A DNA stretch of 64,000 nt. Source: Roseiarcus sp963764955. Its GTDB lineage: Bacteria > Pseudomonadota > Alphaproteobacteria > Rhizobiales > Beijerinckiaceae. Position 1 is the stretch's first letter, and each line of letters starts with the position of its first letter. Location of the stretch: the NCBI GenBank assembly GCA_963764955.1, contig CAVXVE010000017.1, forward strand, positions 124,001-188,000. The letters are read 5' to 3'. The notes under the pieces are model-generated. The model made no database searches, was not told the DNA's origin, and worked only from the letters and a program-made list of their open reading frames with translations. Below are positions 19,183 through 29,302 of this stretch, piece after piece. The position numbers and the translations under genes are program-made.

Positions 19183-20034
19183 ATGGCGTCCAATCATCCC
19201 GCGCTGGCCGCGAACCGGGTCGCGGTCATAACCGGAGCGGCGAGCGGCATTGGCCTCGCGGCGGCGACGAAATTCGCCGCGCTGGGCATGAAAGTGTGCA
19301 TGGCGGACTTGGGTCGCGACGCGCTCGAAGACGCCGCCGCGAAAGTCCGCGCCGCCGCCGCGGGCCCGGATCACGTGCGGTCCTTCGCCGTCGACGTCAG
19401 CAGTCTCGACGACGTCCGGCGCCTGAAGACCTCGGTCTACGACGCCTTCGGCGAGGTCGCCGTGCTGATGAACAACGCCGGCACCGGCGGAGGCGGCGAA
19501 TTGTTCGGCGATCCGGCGCGCTGGCGGCGCATCCTCGACGTCAACCTCTGGGGCGTGATCAACGGGGTGCAGGCTTTCGCTCCCGACATGATCAGGCAGG
19601 GAACGGCCGCGGCGATCGTCAACACCGGCTCCAAACAGGGCATCACCTGTCCGCCGGGCGACACGGCCTACAATGTCTCGAAAGCCGGCGTGAAGGTCGT
19701 GACGGAAGCGCTGGCGCACGAATTGCGCAACACTGAAGGCTGCCGCGTGAGCGCGCATATGCTCATTCCAGGCTTCACCTTCACTGGAATGACCGCCGGC
19801 TCGAGGACTGAGAAGCCGGCCGCGGCTTGGACGCCCGAACAGGTCGTCGACTTCATGCTCGCTTCGATGGGACGGGGCGACTTCTACATCCTCTGCCCCG
19901 ACAACGACGTGCCGCGCGAAATGGACGAGCGGCGCATTCTTTGGGCCGCAGGCGACATCGTCGAGAACCGGCCGCCGCTCTCCCGCTGGCATCCCGACTA
20001 CAAGGAAGCCTTCGCCAAATTCGCCAAGGCCTGA
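19183..20034 (+). CDS. SDR-family oxidoreductase
   Basis: 283-residue short-chain dehydrogenase with cofactor loop VITGAASGIGLAAA, LMNNAGTGGGG, catalytic Ser in NTGSKQG, and YNVSKAG with catalytic Tyr and Lys. The C-terminal part (FYILCPDNDVPREMDERRIL) is longer than in the minimal family and resembles alcohol/sterol-type SDRs. GGAGG precedes the ATG. Followed by the DUF4239 gene on the same strand; no clear pathway link. Confidence 0.85.
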   Translation: MASNHPALAANRVAVITGAASGIGLAAATKFAALGMKVCMADLGRDALEDAAAKVRAAAAGPDHVRSFAVDVSSLDDVRRLKTSVYDAFGEVAVLMNNAGTGGGGELFGDPARWRRILDVNLWGVINGVQAFAPDMIRQGTAAAIVNTGSKQGITCPPGDTAYNVSKAGVKVVTEALAHELRNTEGCRVSAHMLIPGFTFTGMTAGSRTEKPAAAWTPEQVVDFMLASMGRGDFYILCPDNDVPREMDERRILWAAGDIVENRPPLSRWHPDYKEAFAKFAKA

Positions 20035-20105
20035 GGCCCGCGCCCTTCCATTGCTGGACGGAGCCTCCCGGACATGTCACCAGAGAATGTCCGAGGGAGG
20101 CGGGA

Positions 20106-20891
20106 TTGCCGGAAATGAGTTCGCTCGCGATCTCGCTCATTGTGACGGCCGTGATCGCCGCGGGCGGCCTCCTCGGCCTCGTGCTTCAGCGCGTGCTCCC
20201 GGAGCGCTACACGACCGACAAGGCCCGCGACATGATCGGCGGCGTCGTCGGGCAGCTCACGCTCCTGCTGGTGCTGGTCAACGGCCTCCTCATCTGGACA
20301 GCCTATGGGGTCTTCAGCACCCAGCAGACCGAACTCCAGACGATCACGGCGCGCGCGCTCGAGTTCGATCTCGAAATGCGCCAGTACGGGCCCGAGGCGG
20401 ATGAGGCGCGCAGCGTGCTGAGGACCGATCTCGTCTGGGCGCACGAACAGTTCTGGGGCGACGACACCTCGCGCGCCGCGGCCTATGAAGCCTCCTACAA
20501 GGCCATGGCCAGCATGAGCACGTTTCTCGATCACCTCGCTCCCAAGACGGCCGCGCAGACGAACCTGCTCTCCGCCGCGCGGGCGAACTACGCCTTCATC
20601 GGCGAGCAGCGGCTTCTCATGTCGCTGCAGGCGGGGACCCCGATCCCCTGGCCTCTCGTCTACGCGGTGACGTTCTGGTCGTCTCTCATGTTCGCCAGCA
20701 TGGGGCTTCTGTCGAGACTGAGCCTGATGTCGGTTGCCATGCTCGTCCTGGGCAGCGCGTCGATCGGGCTTGCAATCTTTCTGATCCTCGAGTTCAGCCA
20801 GCCCTACACCGGCTGGATCCGGGTCGCGCCGGCGCCGCTCGAACAGGCGATCCTTCAGCTCGACCAGCCGAGCGCCGCAAATCCTCAGTGA
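20106..20891 (+). CDS. DUF4239 (bestrophin-like) membrane protein
   Basis: About 261 residues with four predicted membrane segments: two N-terminal (LAISLIVTAVIAAGGLLGLV; LTLLLVLVNGLLIWTAYGVF) and two C-terminal (VYAVTFWSSLMFASMGLL; VAMLVLGSASIGLAIFLILE), with a helical soluble region between. This layout is typical of DUF4239, a distant bestrophin-like family of unknown transport function. A TTG at 20106 preceded by GGGAGG at five bases is a better start than the ATG nine bases downstream. Confidence 0.75.
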   Translation: MPEMSSLAISLIVTAVIAAGGLLGLVLQRVLPERYTTDKARDMIGGVVGQLTLLLVLVNGLLIWTAYGVFSTQQTELQTITARALEFDLEMRQYGPEADEARSVLRTDLVWAHEQFWGDDTSRAAAYEASYKAMASMSTFLDHLAPKTAAQTNLLSAARANYAFIGEQRLLMSLQAGTPIPWPLVYAVTFWSSLMFASMGLLSRLSLMSVAMLVLGSASIGLAIFLILEFSQPYTGWIRVAPAPLEQAILQLDQPSAANPQ

Positions 20892-20908
20892 GTTAAGGAG
20901 GCCCTCTC

Positions 20909-21220
20909 ATGGCGAATTACAGAATTCTGAGCGACGCGGAGATTCGAGCCGCGCTGGCCGAGCTGCCGGACTGGTCGCTGAAGGCGCCCAATATCGAGGC
21001 GCGGTTTGAGCTGAAAACCTTCCGCGATGCGATCGCCTTCATTGTCGAGGTCGCGATTCAGGCGGAAGTGATGAACCATCATCCCGAGTTCCACAATTCG
21101 TATAACATCCTGACCTTCTCGTTCTGCACCCATGACGCGGGCATGAAGATCACCGATCTCGACATCGAGACGGCGAAGCACATCAGCGCGCTGGCGCGCC
21201 GCTTCCAGTCGATGCCCTGA
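20909..21220 (+). CDS. phhB: 4a-hydroxytetrahydrobiopterin dehydratase (pterin-4a-carbinolamine dehydratase)
   Basis: 103-residue enzyme that dehydrates the 4a-carbinolamine formed by aromatic amino acid hydroxylases. The signature is intact: NHHPEFHNSY with the catalytic His pair, then THDAGMKITDLD. AAGGAGG seven bases before the ATG makes the start certain. No phenylalanine hydroxylase gene is nearby; the protein is often encoded alone in alphaproteobacteria. It may be co-transcribed with the DUF4239 gene (17-base gap) and the SDR that follows. Confidence 0.92.
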   Translation: MANYRILSDAEIRAALAELPDWSLKAPNIEARFELKTFRDAIAFIVEVAIQAEVMNHHPEFHNSYNILTFSFCTHDAGMKITDLDIETAKHISALARRFQSMP

Positions 21221-21243
21221 AGATCAGTTGGCGAGGACCAACG

Positions 21244-22026
21244 GTGACGGAAACGGCGAGTTGGGAGCCTCTGGAGTTCGACGGCAAGGTCGCCCTGGTG
21301 ACCGGCGGCGGCGCGGGGATCGGCTATGCGATCGCGCGCGCGTTCGCCCGCCAGGGAGCGTGGGTCGCCATCGCCGGACGCACCAAGGACACGCTGATCC
21401 GTTCGGCGGCGGCGATCGAGGACGAATGCGGACCGCCGGTCGTGGCGGTCGCAGCCGACGTGGCCGAGGCCGCCGACTGCGAACGGATGATCGCAACGAC
21501 CGTCGAGAGCCTTGGCGCGGTCGACATTCTCGTCAACAACGCGGCTCGCTTCGCCGTTCTGCCGTTGATTGACGCGGAGCCGGCGGAGGCGGCCCGGTTT
21601 TTCGCCGTCAACGCCATCGGCGCTCTCAACGCGGGGCGCGCGTTCGCGCGATGGGTCATCGACCACGGGCGCAGCGGTGCGATCATCAACGTCAGCAGCA
21701 TCGCCGCCGGACGGCCGGCGCTCGGGGTCGGCCTCTATTCAGCGTCGAAGGCGGCGCTCGACAGCCTGACCCGATCGATGGCGGTCGAATGGGCGGGGCA
21801 TGGGCTGCGCGTCAACGCGGTCGCGCCCGGCCATGTCGCGACCGAGGGCGTGCTCGAGGACTTCCGGACCGGCCGGCTCGACGAGAAGGCGATGCTTGCG
21901 CATATCCCGGACGGTCGCATCGCCGACGGCAGGGATATCGCCGAGGCTGTCCTCTTCCTCAGCAGCGACCGCGCGCGCCACATCCTGGGCCAGGTGCTGA
22001 CCGTCGATGGCGGCGAGGGGTTCTAG
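21244..22026 (+). CDS. SDR-family oxidoreductase
   Basis: 260-residue classical SDR starting with GTG. Cofactor loop VTGGGAGIGYAIA, VNNAARF, catalytic Ser in NVSSIAAG, YSASKAA and VNAVAPGHVATEG are present; the C-terminus GQVLTVDGGEGF is standard. 23 bases downstream of the pterin dehydratase gene, suggesting one transcript. Convergent with a small membrane-protein gene. Substrate unknown. Confidence 0.86.
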   Translation: MTETASWEPLEFDGKVALVTGGGAGIGYAIARAFARQGAWVAIAGRTKDTLIRSAAAIEDECGPPVVAVAADVAEAADCERMIATTVESLGAVDILVNNAARFAVLPLIDAEPAEAARFFAVNAIGALNAGRAFARWVIDHGRSGAIINVSSIAAGRPALGVGLYSASKAALDSLTRSMAVEWAGHGLRVNAVAPGHVATEGVLEDFRTGRLDEKAMLAHIPDGRIADGRDIAEAVLFLSSDRARHILGQVLTVDGGEGF

Positions 22027-22037
22027 GCGGGCGCTGG

Positions 22038-22241
22038 CTAGTCGTCGGCTGTATAGGAGCGGCTCCGGTCCTCGCCGCTGGCGGGCGGCCCTTGGGTGCT
22101 CCACGCCTCGAGCGAGCAAACCCATACCGTCGCCGACAGGGCCGCGCCGACGAACAAGAGCTGCTGGTACAGCGCCCAGTCGATCGCCACCAGGACACAG
22201 AGAAGCGTGGCCAAAAATGAGATGGGCAGGACGATGGACAT
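22038..22241 (-). CDS. Small two-TM membrane protein, paralogue A
   Basis: 67 residues with two hydrophobic helices (about residues 2-24 and 27-45) joined by a YQQ turn, then a polar tail. The core LLFVGAALSATVWVCSLEAW is nearly repeated in the next gene upstream, and 33 of the first 48 residues are identical by hand alignment. That conservation in one frame is the main evidence for coding. An AGG lies eight bases before the ATG. No known family is recognised; inner-membrane location is inferred. Confidence 0.65.
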   Translation of the reverse strand: MSIVLPISFLATLLCVLVAIDWALYQQLLFVGAALSATVWVCSLEAWSTQGPPASGEDRSRSYTADD

Positions 22242-22430
22242 ATCACGACCTATTTGCGGCGGGAATGAAACCATCCGCCACATTCGCGAAACACCGACGC
22301 CACGGCTTTGTTCCCGGCCAGGGAAGAAAAAGTCAGAAAAATTTCACCACATCCGCCAGCCGTCGCCCAGGCGACTGGGGCCCAGATTCAGCTCGAGCGC
22401 GAGCCCGCCGCGGCGACGCACGCGCGACGG

Positions 22431-22646
22431 CTATCGACGGTCGATAGCTTGGAACTTTCGGGACTCGAGCTCGTCGTCGCTCCGGACGGGGATCTCGCGC
22501 GCGCTCCACGCCTCCAACGAACACACGAGGATCGTCGCGGACAGCGCCGCCCCGACGAACATCAGTTGCTGAAACAAAACGTTCTCGACGGCGCCGAAAG
22601 CGCAAAGCAGCGTGAGCGCAAAGGAAATCGGAAGGATGGCAGACAT
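22431..22646 (-). CDS. Small two-TM membrane protein, paralogue B
   Basis: 71 residues, paralogue of the downstream gene. It begins MSAILPISFALTLLCAFG and continues LMFVGAALSATILVCSLEAW; substitutions between the two are mostly conservative (I/V, Y/F, L/M, D/E), as expected for selection on protein. The tail is charged (SDDELESRKF). The upstream DNA of both copies shares an AAATTTTTC block and further patches down to GTTTCG, so the duplication included the control region. The start has no strong ribosome site. Confidence 0.62.
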   Translation of the reverse strand: MSAILPISFALTLLCAFGAVENVLFQQLMFVGAALSATILVCSLEAWSAREIPVRSDDELESRKFQAIDRR

Positions 22647-22906
22647 CGTGGGGGCCCGTTGGTCGCTCGATTGCATCTGCTTTTCGAAACGCTGGCCACA
22701 GGGTTCGGTTCCCACGACAGACGCGGGAGAAGGAAAAATTTACGTCGTCCTTAAGGGCGCAGGCTGACGCTCGAGATTCACCCGCGTCGGCCGCCGTCCG
22801 CGATTGTCGCGTCCTCCTGCAGCGCGGCGCCTGAAGACACGCGACGACCACCGCATTGACGGCTTTTGCAAGGCCAGCCAGAAAAGGAAAACTTTGGGAG
22901 GCGGCG

Positions 22907-23767
22907 TTGGGCAAGAAGAAGAGCGCCAGGGATTCGAACGGAAATCGCCGCAGGCAAGAGCGCGCGCCGCTCATAAGTGGCGCGCGAGAGCCGATCAAAG
23001 GCGCCGATTACGACGACGCCTTGCGGGAATTGCAGGTCGATCTCTGCGCGCTGCAGGAATGGGTCAAGCATAAGGGTCTGCGCGTCGTCGTCGTGTTCGA
23101 GGGCCGCGACGCCGCCGGCAAGGGCGGGACGATCAAGGCGCTCACCGAGCGGGTGAGCCCGCGCGTGTTCCGGGTGGTTGCGCTGCCCGCGCCCTCCGAT
23201 CGGGAGAAGTCGCAGCTCTACCTCCAGCGCTACGTCCCCCATCTGCCGGCCGCCGGCGAGATCGTCATCTTCGACCGCAGCTGGTACAATCGGGCCGGGG
23301 TCGAATATGTGATGGGCTTCTGCACCGAAGCGCAGCACCGCCAATTCCTCACGCTCTGCCCCGAGTTCGAGCACGTCATCGTCGACGACGGCATTTTCCT
23401 CGTGAAGTTCTGGCTCGAGGTGAGCGACGCCGAGCAGGAGCGCCGCTTCGAGGCCCGCATCAAGGATCCGTTGCGCCAGTGGAAGCTGAGCCCGATGGAC
23501 CTCGCCTCGCGCAGCAAATGGTTCGAGTACTCGCGGGCGCGCGACGTCATGCTGAGGGCGACTGACACCGATTTTGCGCCCTGGATCATCGTGCCGTCGG
23601 ACGACAAGCGGCGGGCGCGCCTGAACTGCATCCGCCACCTCTTGAAAGTCGTCCCGCACGATGACGCGCCTCGGGTCAACGTCAAGCTGCCCAAGCGCTC
23701 GACCAAGGGCGCCTACGACGACGTGGCTTCGCTCAAGGGCCTGCGTTTCGTCGAGGATTGGGCGTGA
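22907..23767 (+). CDS. ppk2: Polyphosphate kinase 2
   Basis: 286-residue PPK2-family enzyme that transfers phosphate between polyphosphate and nucleotides. Walker A is EGRDAAGKGGTIKA, the lid/Walker B region IFDRSWYNRAGVE, followed by FWLEVSD and the C-terminal RLNCIRHLL. The TTG at 22907, with GGGAGG five bases upstream, is a better start than the further upstream TTG; it gives MGKKKSARDSNGN. Length and motifs fit a single-domain PPK2 (class I-like), cytosolic. It stands alone on its strand. Confidence 0.9.
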   Translation: MGKKKSARDSNGNRRRQERAPLISGAREPIKGADYDDALRELQVDLCALQEWVKHKGLRVVVVFEGRDAAGKGGTIKALTERVSPRVFRVVALPAPSDREKSQLYLQRYVPHLPAAGEIVIFDRSWYNRAGVEYVMGFCTEAQHRQFLTLCPEFEHVIVDDGIFLVKFWLEVSDAEQERRFEARIKDPLRQWKLSPMDLASRSKWFEYSRARDVMLRATDTDFAPWIIVPSDDKRRARLNCIRHLLKVVPHDDAPRVNVKLPKRSTKGAYDDVASLKGLRFVEDWA

Positions 23768-23890
23768 GGCCTACTGCATTCGGCAGAACCGATGGCGTTA
23801 GCGCACCCGCCCCCACAAGAGGGGGAGGAGACGCATCGGCGCGGTCCCTGCGTACACTCAAGAGCCTCTGCTTTAGTCGCCGCGTCCCGG

Positions 23891-25250
23891 TCAGCCTTGC
23901 CGCAACACGGCCATGACGCCGCCTGCGGTCGCGAATAGCGCCGCGTCACGCATCGGCGAAGCCGATGAGCTGAAGCCCGAGCGGCAGGCCATCGTCCCGA
24001 AGCACGGGAAGCGAGATCGCCGGGACGCCCAGCATCGAGCCCGGAATGACGAAGCTCGCGTCGCCCGTGGAGGCGAGGCCGGCCGGCGCGGCGCCCGGCG
24101 CCGAGAGCGTGACGCAGGCGTCGAATTCCCCCGCCAGCGCGTGATAGGCGGCGCGGCGCTTGTCGCGTTCTTTGACGTCGCGGCGGTAGTCGTCGAGCGT
24201 CAGCGCATCGCCCCGCGCGGCAAGGTCGAGCATCGCCTGGCTGAGCTTGCTCGTATCGAGCGCGCGATAGGTGTTGAGCGGCCAGCGCGACTCCCAGGCG
24301 ATGATGTCGTGGGAAAGCTCCCGCGCGCCCGATATCGCGTCTTCGACCGCGGCGATCTTTTCATTGTCATGGCGCGTTGCGAGCGCGACGCCGGCTGATT
24401 TGAGTTTCGCCGACGCTTCCTCTAACGCCGCTTTTGCCGCTGGCGTGGCCACCGTCCAGCCGTCCGTCTCAAGCACCGCGAGCCGGCGCGGCTTCATTGG
24501 GGCAGGGCAGGCCGGCGGGCCGTATAGTCCCGGAAAGCCGGGGTCTCCGCCCACGCGCCGGGATATCTCGTAGGCGACCTGCCAGGCTTCGGGGAGACCG
24601 GCGGCGAGCGGCCCATGGGTGCTCTGGGACAGCGCGTCATGGCTGCCGCCGCGATTGATCGCGCCGACCGTCGGCTTGAAGCCGAAGCAGCCGCAGAAAC
24701 TGGATGGCCGCAGGATCGACCCGAACACTTGCGTGCCGAGTCCGACGCTGACCGCGCCGACGGCGACCGCCGCGGCCGAGCCGCTGCTGGAGCCGCCGGG
24801 CGTGCGGGTCAGATCCCACGGATTGCGCGTGGCGCGCGGCTGCATCCAGGCGAATTCGGTCGTCACCGTCTTGCCGAGGATCACTGCGCCCGCGTCGCGC
24901 AGCGCCGCGACGCTCGCGCCGTCGCGGTTCCCCTGAAAGCCCGCGAACAGCGGCGAACCGTTCTCGGTCGCCATGTCGATGGTCTCGATGATGTCCTTGA
25001 CCCCGATCGGCATGCCGTCGATCGGCGAAAGCGGCTTTCCCGCCCGCCACCGCTCCGCGGAGCGATCCGCCGCCGCCCGCGCGCCGGCGAGATTGAGCGT
25101 GACGAACGCGCCGATCTTCGGCTCCCAGGCGTCGAGTTCGGCGATGCAGACCTCGAGGAACGCGCGAGGCGAATCCTTTCCATTTGCGAAATTCGCCGTC
25201 GCGGGGAGAAACGGCCGCATCCGGGGCTTCGTCGCGTCGGGCGCGTTCAT
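23891..25250 (-). CDS. Amidase (amidase signature family), C-terminal frameshift
   Basis: Ser-cisSer-Lys amidohydrolase of about 450 residues. The catalytic Lys is in GMPIGVKDIIET, the cis-Ser in TPGGSSSGSAAA, and the nucleophile region reads GTQVFGSILRPSSFCG; FGFKPTVG follows. The open frame stops at GFADA (23946), but a one-base change restores ALFATAGGVMAVLRQG to a stop at 23891, matching the usual family C-terminus. The ATG at 25250 (NAPDATKPRM) is a reasonable start. It could be a partner of the HpxZ-like protein (HpxY/AtzE role), although it lies 6.5 kb away. Confidence 0.82.
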
Positions 25251-25327
25251 TCGTTCGCTTTCGTTGCTTTGCATTGCGTCCAATCTTGGCTTCGCCTGGC
25301 GTCGGTATAGCGCGGTCCAACGAGGCC

Positions 25328-25414
25328 GTCATCGCGAGCGAAGCGAAGCGATCCAGGGGCCGCACGGCGCGCTACGTTCCCTGGATTGCTTCGTCGCTTA
25401 CGCTCCTCGCAACG
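25328..25414. repeat. Inverted-repeat element (GCGAGCGAAGCGAAG type)
   Basis: Left arm GTCATCGCGAGCGAAGCGAA... to CCAGGG and right arm CCCTGGATTGCTTCGTCGC...CTCGCAACG face each other with a 20-base centre. The same family recurs at 49582-49710. Such elements are dispersed in alphaproteobacterial genomes and can form long hairpins in RNA. Confidence 0.75.
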
Positions 25415-25444
25415 CCGATCGCGGTTTTGCTTTTGGCTCTGTTC

Positions 25445-25556
25445 ATCCCTCATTCTGAGGGCCGCGCGAAGCGCGGCGTCTCGAAGAATGGTTCAGTGGG
25501 CGCCTGCGCCGGCCGCCCTTCGAGACGCGCCTTCGGCGCTCCTCAGGACGAGGTCG
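25445..25556. repeat. Second palindromic intergenic repeat (TCCTGAGG / CTTCGAGACG type)
   Basis: Two complementary blocks, TCATTCTGAGG...GCGTCTCGAAGAATG and CCCTTCGAGACGC...CTCCTCAGGA, adjacent to the preceding repeat. Together they fill almost the whole gap between the amidase start and the ATPase stop. Confidence 0.65.
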
Positions 25557-25566
25557 GAGGCTGAAC

Positions 25567-28291
25567 CTATGCCGTCGTTGGCGCCTCGACCGCAGCTTCG
25601 CGCGGCCGCATGGCGCGGATGATCGCCTTCTCGATCTCGACCACCAGGAAGAAGATGAGGCCGCCAAGGAATAGCCACGGCCAGACGTGGACCGGGATCG
25701 CCTCGGTCTCGAACACGGACTGCAGCGGCGGCGCGTAGGTGTAGAGGAGTTGCAGCACGACGACCGCGCCGACGCCCAAAGGCAGATAGCGGTTGCCGAG
25801 ATGGGCAAAAGGCGACAGCGACGAGTTGACCTTGAACCGGCTGTTCAAAAGATAAAAGACCTGGCCGATGACCAGCGCGTTGACCGCGACCGTGCGCGCG
25901 AGCGGGTCGGAGGCGCCTTGCCCCTTCATCCAGAAGAACGCCCATAAGGTGAGAACGAGCAGCGCCGCGCCGACGAACACGACGCGCCACACGCCGAAGC
26001 CGTCGAGAATTGGACGGTTCACCATGCGCGGCGGCCTTTGCATCACGTCGAGTTCGTGCGGCTCGAACGAGATCACGAGGCCGAGCGCGACCGAGGTCAC
26101 CATGTTGACCCACAGGATCTGGGGCGCGGTGATCGGGGCGGTGAAGCCGACAAAAACCGCCGCCAGAATGACGAGCGCCTGGGCCACGTTGGTCGGCAGC
26201 ATGAACAGGATCGCCTTCTCGATATTGTTATAGACGGTCCGTCCCTCCTTCACCGCCGCGGTGATCGAGGCGAAATTGTCGTCCGCCAGCACCATCTCGG
26301 CCGCCTCCTTGGTGACCTCGGTGCCCTTGATCCCCATCGCCACGCCGATGTCGGCCATTTTCAGCGCGGGGGCGTCGTTGACGCCGTCGCCGGTCATCGC
26401 CACGACCTGTTTGTTGGCCTGGATTGCTTTCACGAGGCGCAGCTTGTGCTCGGGGCTGGCGCGCGCGAACACGTCGACCTTGGCGACCGTATCCTGAAGC
26501 GTGGCCATGTCCATCTGCTCGACTTCGGCGCCGGTGACGGCGGTCTTGCCGTCGCCGATGTCGAGCATTTTCGCGATCGCCGCGGCGGTGATCTTGTGGT
26601 CGCCGGTGATCATCGTCACGCGGATGCCGCCGTCGTGACATTCCTTCACCGCCTCGATCGCCTCCTTCCGGGGCGGATCGAGGAGGCCGACAAGCCCGAG
26701 CAGCACGAGGTTCTTCGGCAGATCGGAGGGCCCGAGGCTTCCGGCCTTGAGAGCAGGATCGGGCAGCCACGCCAGCGCCAGCACGCGCTCGCCTTGCGCC
26801 GCGAGGACGTCGCCGGCTTCATCGAAATGGGCGCGATCGAGCGGCGGCCGGCCGCCGGCCGCATCCTCCTGCCGGTCGCAATGGTCGAGGATCACCTCGG
26901 GCGCGCCCTTGACGAGAAGCATCTCGCCGTCGGCGGTCTTGTGCAGGGTCGCCATGAACTTGTGTTCGGATTCGAAGGGGATGACGTCGATGCGCGGATA
27001 AGCGGCCTGCTCCTTCTGCCGCTCGACGCCGAGTTTGGCGGCGAACGGATAGAGCGCGCCCTCGGTCGGATCGCCCTCCACCTTCCACGACCCGTCCTCC
27101 TGGCGCAGCTCGGAATCGTTGCACAAAGCCGAGACAAGCCCGAGGAGCTGAAGCACCGGGTCGTCGCCGACGGGCGCGCCGTCCTTGAGCGCCTCGCCTT
27201 CGCTGGCGTAGCCGTCGCCGGTGACCGTGATCGCGCCGTCGGCGGTCGCGGCCGAAACGACCATCATTTCCATGAGCGTCAGCGTGCCGGTCTTGTCGGA
27301 GCAGATGCGCGCGACCGAGCCCAGCGTTTCGACCGCTGGCAGACGCCGGACGATCGCGTTGCGGGCGGCCATCCGCTGGACGCCGATCGCGAGCGTGATG
27401 GTGATGAGAGCCGGCAGGCCTTCGGGGATCATCGAGACGGCGATGCCGGTCACCGCCTGGAACATTTCGACGAAGGGAATCTGCTGGACGAACCGCCCGT
27501 AGACGAAGGTGATCGCGCTGATGATCAGAATGATGACCGTAATCGCGTAGCCGAACTTTTTGATCTGGAGGAGCAACGGGGTTTCGAGGGAACTCACTCC
27601 GGCAAGCATCTGGTTGATGCGGCCCAGTTCGGTGTCGGCGCCTGTGGCGACGACCAGTCCGGTAGCACGGCCCGAGACCACCAGCGTGCCCGAATAGGCC
27701 ATGCCGGCGCGGTCGCCGACGGTCGCGTTGGCCGAGACAGGCTCGGTCGACTTGTCCGAGGGCACCGACTCGCCGGTCAGCGCCGCTTCTTCCGTGCGCA
27801 GGTTCTTGACCTCGACCAGCCGCAGATCGGCCGGGATCTTGTCGCCGGATTCAAGGAACACGATGTCGCCCGGCACGAGCTTCTCCGCCGCGATCATCGC
27901 GGTCTGGCCGTTGCGCAGGGTTCTCGCCTCAGGCGAGAGCATGTTGCGGATCGAATTCGAGCGACTTCTCCGCCCGGCCTTCCTGAATGAAGCCGAGCAG
28001 CCCATTGATGATGACGACGGCGAGGATGATCGACGCGTCCAGCCATAGGCTCATCATCAGCTTGATGAAGCCGGCGGCGATGAGGACATAGACAAGGACA
28101 TTGTTGAACTGCTGCAGGAAGCGCATCAGCGGCCCGCGCTTGCGCGAGGTCGGCAACAGGTTGAGGCCATATTCCGCCTGGCGCCGCGCGGCTTCAGCCT
28201 CGTCGAGGCCGGCCTTCACGCTGCTCTTGAGCCGCCCGGCCGCCTCGTCCGTCGTGAGGGCGTGCCAGGCTGTCGGTTCTGCTGCGCTCAT
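25567..28291 (-). CDS. P-type cation-transporting ATPase (type II, Ca2+/Na+ group), one frameshift
   Basis: About 908-residue ion pump. The N-terminal cation-ATPase domain starts AEPTAWHALTTDEAAGRL. The TGES actuator loop is ALTGESVPSDKS, the ion-binding helix has PEGLPALITITLA, the phosphorylation site is SDKTGTLTLMEM, and the hinge is MTGDGVNDAPALK. PEGLP and the overall layout put it with SERCA/PMR1-like bacterial type II ATPases. A single extra base near 27957-27962 separates the N-terminal ~110 residues (ending AEKSL) from NSIRNMLSPEAR. GGAGAT precedes the ATG at 28291, which overlaps the stop of the upstream remnant gene. Confidence 0.9.
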
Positions 28292-29200
28292 TGCGGGATC
28301 TCCATGCGCAAGGCGGCGGCCCGCTCGAGATGGGCGACCGCGCGCCATGCGTGATGCGCAAGCCGGCTCATCAGCGCGACCGCGTCGACCCGCGCCATCG
28401 CCTGGGCGGCGGTGAGCTTGCCGGACGCGACCATATCGAGCGTGGCGCTGCGATGGGCGGCGCGGAGATCGGTCAGAGCGCGCTCGAGATTCTGGGCCAC
28501 GCCGCCGGCTGGGGCGGCGCCGCCGGCGATCTTCGCCGCCAATTCGTCTTCCGCTGCGTGGGCCGGTCCGGCGGCGACCGCGAGATTCGCTGCGGCTGCG
28601 GTCGAGTCCCGCATCGACCCAGCGCACAGAGCGGCGGCGCGCGCCTCCTCCGCCCCCTCGGTCGCAACGCCTGTTTTCGCCATCGCCTCGACCGCCTCGG
28701 CAAGCCGGCCCGCGTGGTCGAGCGCGTGCACCGTGCTCGTGAACCATTCGTGGCCTTCTTCGGAAGGCGGCGGGTCGGACTTTGAGAGAAATGCGCTCGC
28801 CTCCTGCAAGGCGTTCGACGCCTGATCCCGCGTCACGTCGTCGAGAACCGGGCGAACCGTTCCGCCCTGGACGGCGCGCTCGAGTTCGCTTGCGGTCGCG
28901 ACGCGGAGGGTTTCGAGCGCCCGCTCGATCGTCCGACGCACCGCCTCGACCGCAACCATAGGCGAGCGAAGCGAAGCCGGATCGAGGTATTTGGTGAACG
29001 GCGATCCGCGCTCCGGCACGAAGCGCTCGATCAGGCGGGTGAACGGGCCCATCAGCGGCAACAGGACGGCGACTCGCCGCCGCCTTCTCCAACACCGTCT
29101 TCAAGGCCGTGCCGGCGAGCGCCTTGAGCCCGTCGGTCATCACCGCCATGCCCAAAAGAAAAAGGCCGACGCCGCCGACAATGGAAACGGTGGTCTCCAA
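28288..29200 (-). pseudogene. Na/Pi cotransporter family remnant (internal deletion)
   Basis: The N-terminus (TTG start with GGAGG) reads SIVGGVGLFLLGMAVMTDGL and KALAGTALKTVLEKAA, the first transmembrane repeat of NptA/PhoU-type Na/Pi cotransporters. It then jumps, out of frame near 29080, to VAVLLPLMGPFTRLIERFVP, normally the last membrane segment, followed by the C-terminal PhoU-like helical domain (RHLDP-like KYLDPASL onward) to MEIPQ. Roughly 250 residues of the transport core are missing. As sequenced it cannot transport. The stop overlaps the P-type ATPase start (ATGA), so the original operon layout is preserved. Assembly collapse is an alternative. Confidence 0.75.
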
Positions 29201-29302
29201 ATCTCCTCCCGGCCCCTGTGTTCGTCCACAGTGGGAATCGCATCCGTATCGCGGGGGGACGCGCTTGTCGATGCGGACGGGCGCCTAGGTCCGAGGCGCG
29301 CC

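Noticed and set aside
26038..27990. 650-codon open frame on the plus strand
   Set aside because: Lies wholly antisense to the P-type ATPase, whose motifs are certain. Its residues are dominated by Arg, Asp, Gly and His, typical of a GC-rich mirror frame.
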